Positions 40,370 through 48,813 of a stretch of DNA of 64,000 nt are shown here, one piece after another (position 1 is the stretch's first letter; every line of letters starts with the position of its first letter). The DNA is taken from NCBI GenBank assembly GCA_902560015.1, contig CACEKA010000001.1, positions 168,895 through 232,894 of the forward strand. Reading direction: 5' to 3'. This DNA is from an uncultured Pelagibacteraceae bacterium. Its GTDB lineage: Bacteria > Pseudomonadota > Alphaproteobacteria > Pelagibacterales > Pelagibacteraceae. Both the position numbers and the translations under genes were made by a program. The notes beneath the pieces are model-generated. The model ran no database searches, was not told the DNA's origin, and saw only the letters and a program-made list of their open reading frames with translations.

Positions 40370-41458
40370 ATGCAAAATGTACCTTCGCTTGATAAAGAGT
40401 ATAAAAATATTCTTAAAAAAAGAGGAATGCTATCTTATGATATGGATCAGGAGATTTCAGATAGCTGGTCAAGATGTATAACGGAAGGCCTTAATCCATT
40501 TAAAGATCCAAAGCATAGCGTAATATCATCTATTGAGTTAAAAGAGATCAAAGAAAAAAATGAGGCTCTTAGAAAAATAGTTCTTCCAGAATTAGAACTT
40601 TTGTATTCACAAATTGCTGGTACCAATTTTATGATAGCATATTCAGACGAGAACGGTCTAGTTCTTGATACAATTTATGACAAAACTTGTCTTCAAACAG
40701 ATGTTGGCAAAACTGTAATACCTGGATCTATTTGGGCTGAAAAAGTTTGTGGTACAAATGGTTTAGGATTATCTGTAGAATTAAAAAAACCGACAATAGT
40801 TTCTGGCAAAGAGCATTTTTTTATAACCCATGAGAATATATCTTGTTTCGCAAGTCCAATAATTAATTATGATGGCAAGACTATTGGAATTATAGATGCG
40901 TCTACTGATTATATGTCTAGAGAGCAGCATACTTTGGCTTTAGTAAAACTTGCAACCAGAAGTATTGAAACTAAGTTATTTATAAAAAAGTTTGAAAATG
41001 AATTAATTCTATCTTTTCATCCTAGACAAGAATATTTATCAACAACAAGTGTAGGGTTACTAGCCGTTAATGGAGATGGTTTGATTGTAGGAGCAAATAG
41101 TAATGCAAAAATAATGCTTAATGGATTAGTGGACCTAAAAAATGAAAATTTTAATAAAATTTTTACTAACTCATTTTCATCTATTGCATCAGATTTATTA
41201 AACAATAAAACATTAAAAATTACTGATCATTTAGGTTCGTCCGTTTTTATAGTTAAAAGTCAAATTTTTAAAGAAAATAAGTTTATTGAAACTAAAACTA
41301 AAAAAAAAACATCTACATGTAAACACTGTGAAGATACTAAAATTAAAAGAGAAAAATGTGTTTTAATTAGATCAACATTTAACGAAACAAATAATGTTTC
41401 TGCAGCATCAAGGAAGTTAGGTGTTTCAAGAACAACTATTTACAAACATTTAAAGTAA
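40370..41458 (+). CDS. AcoR-like GAF/HTH transcriptional regulator without a sigma-54 ATPase domain
   Basis: A 362-residue regulator. The first 300 residues match the sensor part of AcoR/DhaR-type activators: ISDSWSRCITEGLNP, then a GAF-like domain with GTNFMIAYSDENGLVLD, VCGTNGLGLSVELKKP and IGIIDASTDY, and a PAS-like segment SVGLLAVNGDGLIVGANSNA. The C-terminus is a Fis-type helix-turn-helix, SAASRKLGVSRTTIYKHLK. The AAA+ ATPase that normally lies between (about 240 residues with GAFTGA) is absent. In its place are about 35 residues with CKHCEDTKIKREKC, a possible metal or redox site (Cys317, 320, 330). It is divergent from the dehydrogenase/ABC operon. Confidence 0.87.
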   Translation: MQNVPSLDKEYKNILKKRGMLSYDMDQEISDSWSRCITEGLNPFKDPKHSVISSIELKEIKEKNEALRKIVLPELELLYSQIAGTNFMIAYSDENGLVLDTIYDKTCLQTDVGKTVIPGSIWAEKVCGTNGLGLSVELKKPTIVSGKEHFFITHENISCFASPIINYDGKTIGIIDASTDYMSREQHTLALVKLATRSIETKLFIKKFENELILSFHPRQEYLSTTSVGLLAVNGDGLIVGANSNAKIMLNGLVDLKNENFNKIFTNSFSSIASDLLNNKTLKITDHLGSSVFIVKSQIFKENKFIETKTKKKTSTCKHCEDTKIKREKCVLIRSTFNETNNVSAASRKLGVSRTTIYKHLK

Positions 41459-41459
41459 T

Positions 41460-42413
41460 TTAATTAACTTTATTTTTACAGTTACCTGTATTGAAAAACT
41501 CATCAATATTGTCTATTGCTAAGTTTGCCATTGCAGTTCTTGTATCTTTTGTGGCACTTCCTAAATGAGGTAGGATAAATGCACTTTTATGTTTAAGATA
41601 TCCAGGATTTAAATTAGGTTCATTTTTATATACATCTAAACCTACTGCATAAATTTTTCTTCTTTCAAGTGCATCTATCATTGCTTCATCTTCAACTATA
41701 TCGCCTCTTGCAACATTAGTTACAACAGCACCTTTGGGCAGATATTCTATAGTCTCTTTATTAATCATATCGACTGTTTCCTTAGAGGCAGGACAACAAA
41801 TTGAAAGAACATCCGAAACTGATAGCAAACCTTTTAAAGTGTCATGATACGTAGCGCCTTGTTCTTTATCATCACTTAATTTTGATCGATTATGATAGTG
41901 TATTTCCATACCAAGAGACTTACAAATCTTAGCAATTTTTTGTCCTATTCTTCCCATTCCTAAAATACCTAATCTTGAACCAGTTAGTTGTTTTCCAATT
42001 AAGTAGTCCGCAGACCATTTCCAGCCACCTTCTCTAGCACTTGCAATTCCTTCTGAAGCTCTTCTACAAGCACCTAAAATTAGTAAAACTCCTATTTCTG
42101 CAGTAGCATCTGTTAAAACATCAGGAGTATTTGTCACTGCTATACCTTTATTTTTAGCTGCCTCTAAATCAATATTTCCAAAACCAACTGCAAAATTTGA
42201 AATTATTTTTATAGAATCTGGAAGTTTATTTATTGTTTCAGCATCAAGCTTATCTGTTAAGGACGAGAGTATTCCATCGTGCCCGCTACTAAGTTCAATC
42301 AATTTTTGTTGTGAATACATTTCATCATTTAAATTTAAATTAGCTTCAAAAGTTTCTTTAGCTTTATCCTCACAAGCTCTTAATAATCGTCTCGTAATAA
42401 GTATTTTTTTCAT
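41460..42413 (-). CDS. D-isomer 2-hydroxyacid dehydrogenase (glyoxylate/hydroxypyruvate reductase type)
   Basis: NAD(P)-dependent D-2-hydroxyacid dehydrogenase of 317 residues. Seen: nucleotide motif LGILGMGRIGQKIAK near residue 150, catalytic Arg in VTNVARGDIVEDEAM, Glu in VYKNEPNLNPG and His in LPHLGSATKDTR. The pattern resembles glyoxylate or hydroxypyruvate reductases of bacteria. It is tail-to-tail with the regulator gene and follows a GlcD-type oxidase gene by 14 bases, so it belongs to a 2-hydroxyacid cluster. The precise substrate is inferred. Confidence 0.87.
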   Translation of the reverse strand: MKKILITRRLLRACEDKAKETFEANLNLNDEMYSQQKLIELSSGHDGILSSLTDKLDAETINKLPDSIKIISNFAVGFGNIDLEAAKNKGIAVTNTPDVLTDATAEIGVLLILGACRRASEGIASAREGGWKWSADYLIGKQLTGSRLGILGMGRIGQKIAKICKSLGMEIHYHNRSKLSDDKEQGATYHDTLKGLLSVSDVLSICCPASKETVDMINKETIEYLPKGAVVTNVARGDIVEDEAMIDALERRKIYAVGLDVYKNEPNLNPGYLKHKSAFILPHLGSATKDTRTAMANLAIDNIDEFFNTGNCKNKVN

Positions 42414-42427
42414 AAGATATTTTTTAA

Positions 42428-43801
42428 TTAGTTTAAATCAAAAACCTTTCCTGGATTCATAATATTGTTAGCGTCTAGACTTCTTTTAATAGCTTTCATT
42501 ACAGGAAGGTTATCCAGATGTTCTTTTAAAAGATAATGTTTTTTTTGAAGACCGATTCCATGCTCACCTGTAATTGTTCCTTCAAGTTCCAAGGCTTTAT
42601 TAATTAAGTCATCGCTGTACTGTCTAATTTTTTTTTGCTTCTCCTTATCCTCTGGGTCATACAAAACAATTGAATGAAAATTTCCATCTCCCACATGACC
42701 AACCATCGGAGCAGTTAATCCTAATTTTTTAACTTCATTTTCTGCCCATGAAATACATTCAACTAATCTTGATATGGGTACACACACATCGGTAGAATAT
42801 ACTTTCATATTATTGCCCAAAGATTTTACAGAATAGTAAACATCATGTCTTGCTTTCCATAATTTTTTTTGCTCTTCGGGTGAAGAAGCCCATTGAAAAT
42901 CACTTCCATTATTATTTTTAGATAACTCCTCTACAATACTTATTGCTTCATTATTTGTTGTTTCACTTCCATGAAACTCAAAAAATAAAGTTGGTGAAGC
43001 TTTAATGTTATCTAATTTGGAGTATTTAATACTTATTTCCATTTGATCTTTATTCAGCATTTCAATTCTAGCTATAGGAACTCCATATTGAATCACTTCT
43101 TGTGCAGTTTTAACAGCTGAATCTAGATCTGGAAAATAGCATATAGCACTCATTATACTTTCTGGAATTGGTGATAATCTAACTTGTACTTCTGTGATTA
43201 TTCCAAGTGTACCTTCAGAACCAATAAATAAATTCGTTAAATTATATCCGGCTGAGGTTTTTTTAGTTCTAGCTCCTGTTCTGATAATATCACCATTTGG
43301 TAAAACTACTGTTAAACCTGAAATTACTGTTCTCATAGTTCCATATTTAACTGCCATGGTTCCAGAGGCTGAGGTAGACGCCATCCCACCTAGAGCAGCA
43401 TCTGCACCTGGATCAATTGGGAAAAAAACTCCATCTTCTCTTAGATATTCATTTAATTGCTTTCGAGTAACATTCGCCTGCACTCTACAGTCAAAGTCTT
43501 CAGCATTTACAGATAAAACTTTATTCATTTTCTCAAGTGAGATTGTGATGCCGTTTGAGTTTCCAACTGCATTACCCTCCAAAGATGTTCCTGTTCCAAA
43601 AGGAACTACCGGAACTTTGTGATCATTACATAATTTTAATATTTGAGAAACTTCTTCATTTGTTTCTGGAAAAACTACCGCTTGTGATAAAACTGGATCG
43701 TAAGTATCTTCTCCTCTAGCATAGTTAGCTCTAGTTGACTCTGAAGTTGAGAATCTTCCATTAAAAATCTTTTTTAATTCGTTTTGAACTTGTTCATTCA
43801 T
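42428..43801 (-). CDS. FAD-linked D-2-hydroxyacid oxidase/dehydrogenase (GlcD/D-lactate family)
   Basis: Flavoenzyme of 457 residues in the family of glycolate oxidase subunit GlcD and D-lactate dehydrogenase. The PCMH-type FAD domain shows VVPFGTGTSLEGNAVG and GADAALGGMASTSASGTMAVKYG. The C-terminal domain ends with MVGHVGDGNFHSIVL, TITGEHGIGLQKKHYL and NPGKVFDLN, all conserved. GlcE and GlcF partners are not adjacent, so a stand-alone D-lactate or D-2-hydroxyacid dehydrogenase is as likely as glycolate oxidase. It probably feeds electrons to the respiratory chain. Confidence 0.88.
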   Translation of the reverse strand: MNEQVQNELKKIFNGRFSTSESTRANYARGEDTYDPVLSQAVVFPETNEEVSQILKLCNDHKVPVVPFGTGTSLEGNAVGNSNGITISLEKMNKVLSVNAEDFDCRVQANVTRKQLNEYLREDGVFFPIDPGADAALGGMASTSASGTMAVKYGTMRTVISGLTVVLPNGDIIRTGARTKKTSAGYNLTNLFIGSEGTLGIITEVQVRLSPIPESIMSAICYFPDLDSAVKTAQEVIQYGVPIARIEMLNKDQMEISIKYSKLDNIKASPTLFFEFHGSETTNNEAISIVEELSKNNNGSDFQWASSPEEQKKLWKARHDVYYSVKSLGNNMKVYSTDVCVPISRLVECISWAENEVKKLGLTAPMVGHVGDGNFHSIVLYDPEDKEKQKKIRQYSDDLINKALELEGTITGEHGIGLQKKHYLLKEHLDNLPVMKAIKRSLDANNIMNPGKVFDLN

Positions 43802-43839
43802 AATGGGAATACTAATAAAAATTTTTAAAAAAATACAGC

Positions 43840-45006
43840 TTATTTAGCTAGCATTTTTTTGATATTTTCTAACGCGTTAGAAATATTATCTTGTGATGCA
43901 GCGAAGCTAAATCTCACATAATCATTGCAAGTTTGTCCAAAAGCAGTTCCTGGAACTATTGCAACACCTGCCTCATGCATAGCTTTTTTACAAAATTCAG
44001 AACCGTTCATTCCAGTTCCTATTACTTTTGGAAACGCATAAAAAGCACCTCCTGGTAAACTACATTCTATACCCGGTAAACTATTTAAGCCTTCATGTAT
44101 TAGTTTTCTTCTTTGGGTAAATTTTTCCATCATTGCATGAATTGTATCATCCGGGCCATCTAAAGCAGCAATTCCTGCAAACTGAGCAGCAGCATTAACA
44201 CATGAAACACTATTTATAAGAAGTTTGTTAACATGTTCAATTAAATGCTCTGGCCAAAAGCTCCAACCCAATCTCCAACCAGTCATTGAATAAGCTTTGC
44301 TCCAACCCTCTAAAACGATTAATCTATCTCTTAGTTCTGGGTAATTAAAAAAAGTTGGCATTTCTTTGTCATCAAAAATTTGTCTACTATAAATTTCGTC
44401 ACTTAAAATTGTAACATGTGGATGCTTCTTTAATCCTTCAGCTAACTTATCAATCTCTGGCTTTTCAACAAAACTTCCCGTAGGATTGTTTGGATTTATT
44501 AAAATTAACATTCTAGTTTTATCAGTTATTAGGGATAAAATTTTATCTGCACTAAATTTCAGGTCTTTATCTTCTGTTAAATCATATGGTACTGGTGTCG
44601 ATCCAGTATAATTAATCATAGATTCGTAAATTGGAAATGCAGGTGTTGGGTGTATTATTTCGGCACCTGGTTCACCAAAACATTGTATCGCATAATGCAT
44701 GGTAGGTTTTCCACCTGGCATAATTAAAATTCTTTCAGGATCTACATCTGTGTCATAACGTTTTTTAATCCATCTTGTTACTGCTTGTCTGCATTCTGGA
44801 ATACCGTTAGACATTACATAACCGTGATGGCCATCATCTAAGGCTTTTTTTGCTGCTTCAACTACATGCTTAGGAGTTTTAAAATCTGGTTGACCTAATC
44901 CTAAATGAATCATTGGATGGCCTTGAGCTTCTAATTTTTTAGCTTCAGCTAAAACAGAAAATGCACTCTCAGTGCCAAGTCTAGTTAATGATTTAGCAAG
45001 TTTCAT
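43840..45006 (-). CDS. Class I aminotransferase (aspartate aminotransferase family)
   Basis: PLP-dependent enzyme of 388 residues. Seen: the opening RLGTESAFSVLAEAKKLEAQG, the substrate-side HLGLGQPDFKTP, INPNNPTGSFVEK, the PLP-phosphate and Lys region EGWSKAYSMTGWRLGW, and the C-terminal arginine in NDYVRFSFAAS. These fit the I-gamma group of aspartate or aromatic aminotransferases. Because it sits among 2-hydroxyacid oxidation genes, transamination of a 2-oxoacid such as glyoxylate or pyruvate is a reasonable idea, but the amino donor cannot be told. Confidence 0.87.
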   Translation of the reverse strand: MKLAKSLTRLGTESAFSVLAEAKKLEAQGHPMIHLGLGQPDFKTPKHVVEAAKKALDDGHHGYVMSNGIPECRQAVTRWIKKRYDTDVDPERILIMPGGKPTMHYAIQCFGEPGAEIIHPTPAFPIYESMINYTGSTPVPYDLTEDKDLKFSADKILSLITDKTRMLILINPNNPTGSFVEKPEIDKLAEGLKKHPHVTILSDEIYSRQIFDDKEMPTFFNYPELRDRLIVLEGWSKAYSMTGWRLGWSFWPEHLIEHVNKLLINSVSCVNAAAQFAGIAALDGPDDTIHAMMEKFTQRRKLIHEGLNSLPGIECSLPGGAFYAFPKVIGTGMNGSEFCKKAMHEAGVAIVPGTAFGQTCNDYVRFSFAASQDNISNALENIKKMLAK

Positions 45007-45099
45007 AATATCACAATTATCTAACGGAAAAGTAAGTTATTGTCTATTGTTGATTTGATAAAAGTATTTATTTAAATTATTTATTATTTTTATAACTAA

Positions 45100-46251
45100 T
45101 TATTTTCGGTAAATAATTTTTGATAAATCTAAATCTTTAACGTTCTTACATCCCATAAGTATCATATTTCGTCTTATTTCATTATGCATATTTTCCAATA
45201 ATTTCTCAACACCCTTTTGACCGCCCGCACCTAAACTAAATAAAAAAGCTTTTCCAAAACTACAGGCTGTTGCGCCTGCTGCTAAGGCTTTTAATACATG
45301 AGTTCCCCGTCTAACGCCTCCATCTAAAATAATTTCTAATTTATCACCCACAGCATCAGATATAGCCTTTACTTGATCGAATGGAGATCTAGATCCATCA
45401 AGTTGTCTACCACCATGATTTGAAATCATTATAGCTGTACAGCCAATATCAATTGCTCTTTTTGCATCTTCAACGGACATAACACCTTTTAAAGCCATTG
45501 GCTTATTCCATTTTTTTATACAATATTCAGCATCTTTCCAATTCATTGCGGGGTCATATTGTTCATTAATATATTCCATTACTGATTTAGCAATATTTGT
45601 ACCTTTGTCTGTTTTATTTTTAATATTTGCTAATTCAAATTTTTTATTTGTAAAATAATTAAATACCCAACCTGGTCTCATTGCAAAGCTCAACAAGCTA
45701 TCAAGTGTAAATTTAGGAGGTGTAGTAAATCCTGTTCTATGATCTCTTTCACGATTACCTGCTACTAATGTATCAACTGTAATACACATGCCATCAAAGT
45801 TAGCTCTACTACATCTTTCAATTAAATCATCTGTTATTGATTTATCTTTATGTATATATAATTGAAAAAGTTTAGGTCCACTTGATACATTTGCAACTTC
45901 TTCAATAGTAAATGAAGCCATAGTAGACATGCTATACATCGTATTAAACTTTTCAGCAGCACGTGCTGAGGCTTTGTCACCCTCAGGGTTATAAAGACTT
46001 TGCATTGCAGTTGGTGAGAGAAATAATGGCATACCTATTTTTCTTCCAAAAACTGTTGTGGATAAATCTGGTTCTCCAACACTATTTAAAATATTTGGAA
46101 TTAAATCACAGTCATTGAATGCTTCTGTGTTTCTATTCAATGTAACCTCGTCATCCGCACCTCCATCAATATAATGAAAAATTGGAGCAGGTAATTTTCT
46201 TTTTGCTAATTTTCTAAAATCCTCAAAGTTATAACAATCATTCAAATTCAT
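45100..46251 (-). CDS. FMN-dependent L-2-hydroxyacid oxidase/dehydrogenase, copy A
   Basis: TIM-barrel flavoenzyme of the LldD/glycolate oxidase family, 383 residues. Seen: HYIDGGADDEVTLNRNT at the N-terminus, LSPTAMQSLYNPEGDKASARA, the FMN and active-site region ISNHGGRQLDGSRSP with the catalytic histidine and arginine, and ILDGGVRRGTHVLKALAAGA at the phosphate site. The substrate is probably L-lactate, glycolate or a related acid. It is 4 bases downstream of a clear paralogue with the same length. A short AT-rich hairpin (45098-45118) spans the stop codon. Confidence 0.9.
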   Translation of the reverse strand: MNLNDCYNFEDFRKLAKRKLPAPIFHYIDGGADDEVTLNRNTEAFNDCDLIPNILNSVGEPDLSTTVFGRKIGMPLFLSPTAMQSLYNPEGDKASARAAEKFNTMYSMSTMASFTIEEVANVSSGPKLFQLYIHKDKSITDDLIERCSRANFDGMCITVDTLVAGNRERDHRTGFTTPPKFTLDSLLSFAMRPGWVFNYFTNKKFELANIKNKTDKGTNIAKSVMEYINEQYDPAMNWKDAEYCIKKWNKPMALKGVMSVEDAKRAIDIGCTAIMISNHGGRQLDGSRSPFDQVKAISDAVGDKLEIILDGGVRRGTHVLKALAAGATACSFGKAFLFSLGAGGQKGVEKLLENMHNEIRRNMILMGCKNVKDLDLSKIIYRK

Positions 46252-46255
46252 AGTT

Positions 46256-47407
46256 TTATTTTCTAAATCTTAAGTTATTTCTGTTTAGATCACTTATTTT
46301 TGTACAACCCATTAATTTCATATCTCTTACTAATTCAGCTTTATATTTTTCTATTGCTCGTTCAACACCTGCTTGACCTCCAGCTGCTAAGGCATAAAGG
46401 TATAATCTTCCACCTGAACAAGCTTTAGCACCTAATGATAAAGCCTTAAGCATATGAGTTCCTCTATGAATTCCACCTTCACAAATAACATCAAGTTTAT
46501 CTCCAACAGCATCAACAATTTCTGCTAACTGATCAAAAGGCGCTCTAGATCCATCTAGCTGTCTTCCTCCATGGTTTGAAACCATTATACCTGTACATCC
46601 GATATCAACTGCTCGTTTTGCATCATCAACACTCATAATACCTTTTAATGCAAAATGACCTCCCCACTGGGAACAAAGTTTTTCGGCATCTTTCCAGTTC
46701 ATAGATTGGTCTAGCATGGTAGAAAAGTAGTTCCCAATTGACGTATTGGTGTCAGTGCCTTCTTTTACATAATCTTGAAGATGAGGCAGTTCAAATTTTC
46801 CTTTTGTTAAATAGTTAATCCCCCACATTGGCTTTGTAGCGAAACTAAATAAACTTGATAATGTTAATTTAGGGGGTGAGGTAAAACCTGTTCTTAAATC
46901 TCTTTCACGGTTTCCTCCTGTAATTGTATCTACTGTTAAAGCCATAACATCAAATTTAGCTGCCTTAGCTCTTTCCAAACAAGCATCATTTAAACCCCTG
47001 TCTTTATGAAAATAGAACTGAAACATCTTTGGAGTATCAATCAAAGAAGATATTTCTTCTACACTTACAGTAGCTAAAGCTGAAACACCAAACATGGTAT
47101 TAAATTTCTTAGCTGCTTTTCCGACTGCTCTTTCACCATCATAGTGAAATAATCTTTGTAAAGCTGTTGGTGCTAAATAAAAAGGTAGATCTAACTTTTT
47201 TCCAAAAATTGTTGTTGATAAATCAACATTCTCTACCCCTCTCAAAACATTTGGAACCAAATCAACATCATCGAATGCACTCGTATTTCTAGCATAAGTA
47301 ATTTCATCATCTGCGGCTCCATCAATATAATGAAAAATAGGTGATGGTAATTTTTTTTTAGCTAAAGTTCTAAAATCACTAAAATTGTGACAGTCTTTTA
47401 AATTCAT
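46256..47407 (-). CDS. FMN-dependent L-2-hydroxyacid oxidase/dehydrogenase, copy B
   Basis: Paralogue of the next gene, also 383 residues. Seen: HYIDGAADDEITYARNT, LAPTALQRLFHYDGERAVGKAA, the active-site VSNHGGRQLDGSRAP and CEGGIHRGTHMLKALSLGAKA. The first 20 residues of the two proteins are nearly alike (MNLKDCHNFSDFR against MNLNDCYNFEDFR), while the barrel loops around residues 200-240 differ, so the pair may have split substrates after tandem duplication. It follows the PagL-like gene by 8 bases. Confidence 0.9.
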   Translation of the reverse strand: MNLKDCHNFSDFRTLAKKKLPSPIFHYIDGAADDEITYARNTSAFDDVDLVPNVLRGVENVDLSTTIFGKKLDLPFYLAPTALQRLFHYDGERAVGKAAKKFNTMFGVSALATVSVEEISSLIDTPKMFQFYFHKDRGLNDACLERAKAAKFDVMALTVDTITGGNRERDLRTGFTSPPKLTLSSLFSFATKPMWGINYLTKGKFELPHLQDYVKEGTDTNTSIGNYFSTMLDQSMNWKDAEKLCSQWGGHFALKGIMSVDDAKRAVDIGCTGIMVSNHGGRQLDGSRAPFDQLAEIVDAVGDKLDVICEGGIHRGTHMLKALSLGAKACSGGRLYLYALAAGGQAGVERAIEKYKAELVRDMKLMGCTKISDLNRNNLRFRK

Positions 47408-47415
47408 AAGTTGTT

Positions 47416-47916
47416 TTAGAAGTTTTTGATAAAATTAAACATATAACTATTTGCCCCAGGATTTTTGTCTCCTAAGCTAGCATTAGATACATGATTATAA
47501 GATACACCAATTTTAGAATTTTTTGATAGATCATAAGAGAATTGAATTTCAGATTTAAATTCAAAAACATGACCTAAGTCTTTTCCATCACCTTTATGAT
47601 ACAAGCCAGGTGCAAAGCTTGGTGTAAAGGTTAAAGCACCCATATCTATATTCCATTCAAAACCCGTGTATACATATACTGCAGAGTTTTCTGTTATGAA
47701 ACCTCCGGTGATAGGTGAAATATTTCCTAAAAAAGTATTACGTTCTAAATTTTCGTTTTGATGCTGAAAACCTACTAATAATGCAGCTTGCTTATCATCA
47801 CTAAAATCAAAATTACCAGTAAAAAAATTATACTGATGACTGCTGTTGTCTGCTCCAAACAACTTGGTAGTAGTAAAAAATATAGCTAAAATAATACTCA
47901 ATTTTTTTAAAGTCAT
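47416..47916 (-). CDS. PagL-like outer-membrane lipid A deacylase family protein
   Basis: Small beta-barrel protein, 166 residues, with a signal peptide ending near FGA (residue 21) and alternating strands ending in aromatic FNFIKNF. The C-terminal motif YNHVSNASLGDKNPGANSY matches the PagL family (acyloxyacyl hydrolase, lipid A 3-O-deacylase), with His and Ser of the triad in HVS. At the position of the catalytic glutamate (12 residues after the Ser) there is Asn instead. It may therefore be altered in activity. It lies 16 bases after ccmH, whose cluster it ends. Confidence 0.8.
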   Translation of the reverse strand: MTLKKLSIILAIFFTTTKLFGADNSSHQYNFFTGNFDFSDDKQAALLVGFQHQNENLERNTFLGNISPITGGFITENSAVYVYTGFEWNIDMGALTFTPSFAPGLYHKGDGKDLGHVFEFKSEIQFSYDLSKNSKIGVSYNHVSNASLGDKNPGANSYMFNFIKNF

Positions 47917-47932
47917 GATTGTTAATATCAGA

Positions 47933-48298
47933 TTATTTTTGTTTTTTTATAAATTTTTTAAAGATTATTGCACCACCTATAAAGAATATCAATAGGGGTA
48001 ATAACCATAAAAAATAAGTATTTTTATTAAATAGAGGGTCATATAAAATCCATTCACCATATTTACTTTGAAAATAAGAATAAATTTGTTTTTCAGATAA
48101 TCCTTCCTTAATTTTATTATCAACCACTGTTTTTAAGCTATTAGCAAATTCAGAGTCTGAGTCATAAACAGACTGACCTTGGCAGATTAAACAACGTAAA
48201 TTTTTTGTAATTTTATTTTTAAGAACTTCATTATCAGCTTTTAAATTATTTATGGGAAAAATAAAAAAAACAATTAAAAATAATTTAAATATTTTCAT
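47933..48298 (-). CDS. ccmH: Cytochrome c maturation protein CcmH
   Basis: Membrane-anchored periplasmic thiol protein that reduces or holds apocytochrome c for haem ligation. It has 121 residues, with a signal/anchor, the CxxC motif LRCLICQGQSVYDSDSEFA, YGEWILYDP, and a C-terminal transmembrane helix near residue 95. Its start overlaps ccmG by 4 bases. The usual CcmI (TPR) part is absent here, either missing or elsewhere. Confidence 0.93.
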   Translation of the reverse strand: MKIFKLFLIVFFIFPINNLKADNEVLKNKITKNLRCLICQGQSVYDSDSEFANSLKTVVDNKIKEGLSEKQIYSYFQSKYGEWILYDPLFNKNTYFLWLLPLLIFFIGGAIIFKKFIKKQK

Positions 48299-48813
48299 TT
48301 TATAAATAAATTAATTTCTTCCATAGAGTTATTGGTAAGTGGTCCTATATATTTTTTAATAATTTTATTTTTATTAATTAAAAAAGTCTCTGGAACACCA
48401 TAAGCGCCCCATTCGATAGCATTAGTTCCCTTATCGTCAAAAATTATCTCATCATAAGGATTTCCAAGCTCATTTAAAAAGTTTTTTGCATTTTTCTTTG
48501 TGTCTTTATAATTAATGCCAATAACATTTAAATTATCATTTTTGGTTAATTCCATTAAAATTGAGTGCTCTTGTCTACATGGAACGCACCAAGATGACCA
48601 AATATTTAATAAGTAATAATTATCTGAATTAAAAATTTCTTTTGTATTAACTATTTTATTTGAATTAAATAATTTAACTGAAACCAAAGGTACCTCATAA
48701 TTTATTTTTGTTTCTGGACTATAAATATTTGTATTCTGTAAACCTTTATAAAATATAATAAAGATGATGATAAAAACTAAACCAATTGAAAATAGTAATA
48801 ATTTATTTTTCAT
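48295..48813 (-). CDS. ccmG: Cytochrome c biogenesis thioredoxin CcmG/DsbE
   Basis: Periplasmic thioredoxin-like reductant in cytochrome c maturation, 172 residues. The N-terminal anchor helix spans about residues 5-24. The active site is NIWSSWCVPCRQEH, and the family insert and cis-Pro region GAYGVPETFLINK are present. It overlaps ccmF by 11 bases and ccmH by 4 bases. Confidence 0.95.
   Translation of the reverse strand: MKNKLLLFSIGLVFIIIFIIFYKGLQNTNIYSPETKINYEVPLVSVKLFNSNKIVNTKEIFNSDNYYLLNIWSSWCVPCRQEHSILMELTKNDNLNVIGINYKDTKKNAKNFLNELGNPYDEIIFDDKGTNAIEWGAYGVPETFLINKNKIIKKYIGPLTNNSMEEINLFIK

Noticed and set aside
43194..43622. 142-codon plus-strand reading frame
   Set aside because: Antisense to the well-supported GlcD-type oxidase gene; the composition reflects the reverse of that gene, with no ribosome-binding site or recognisable family.
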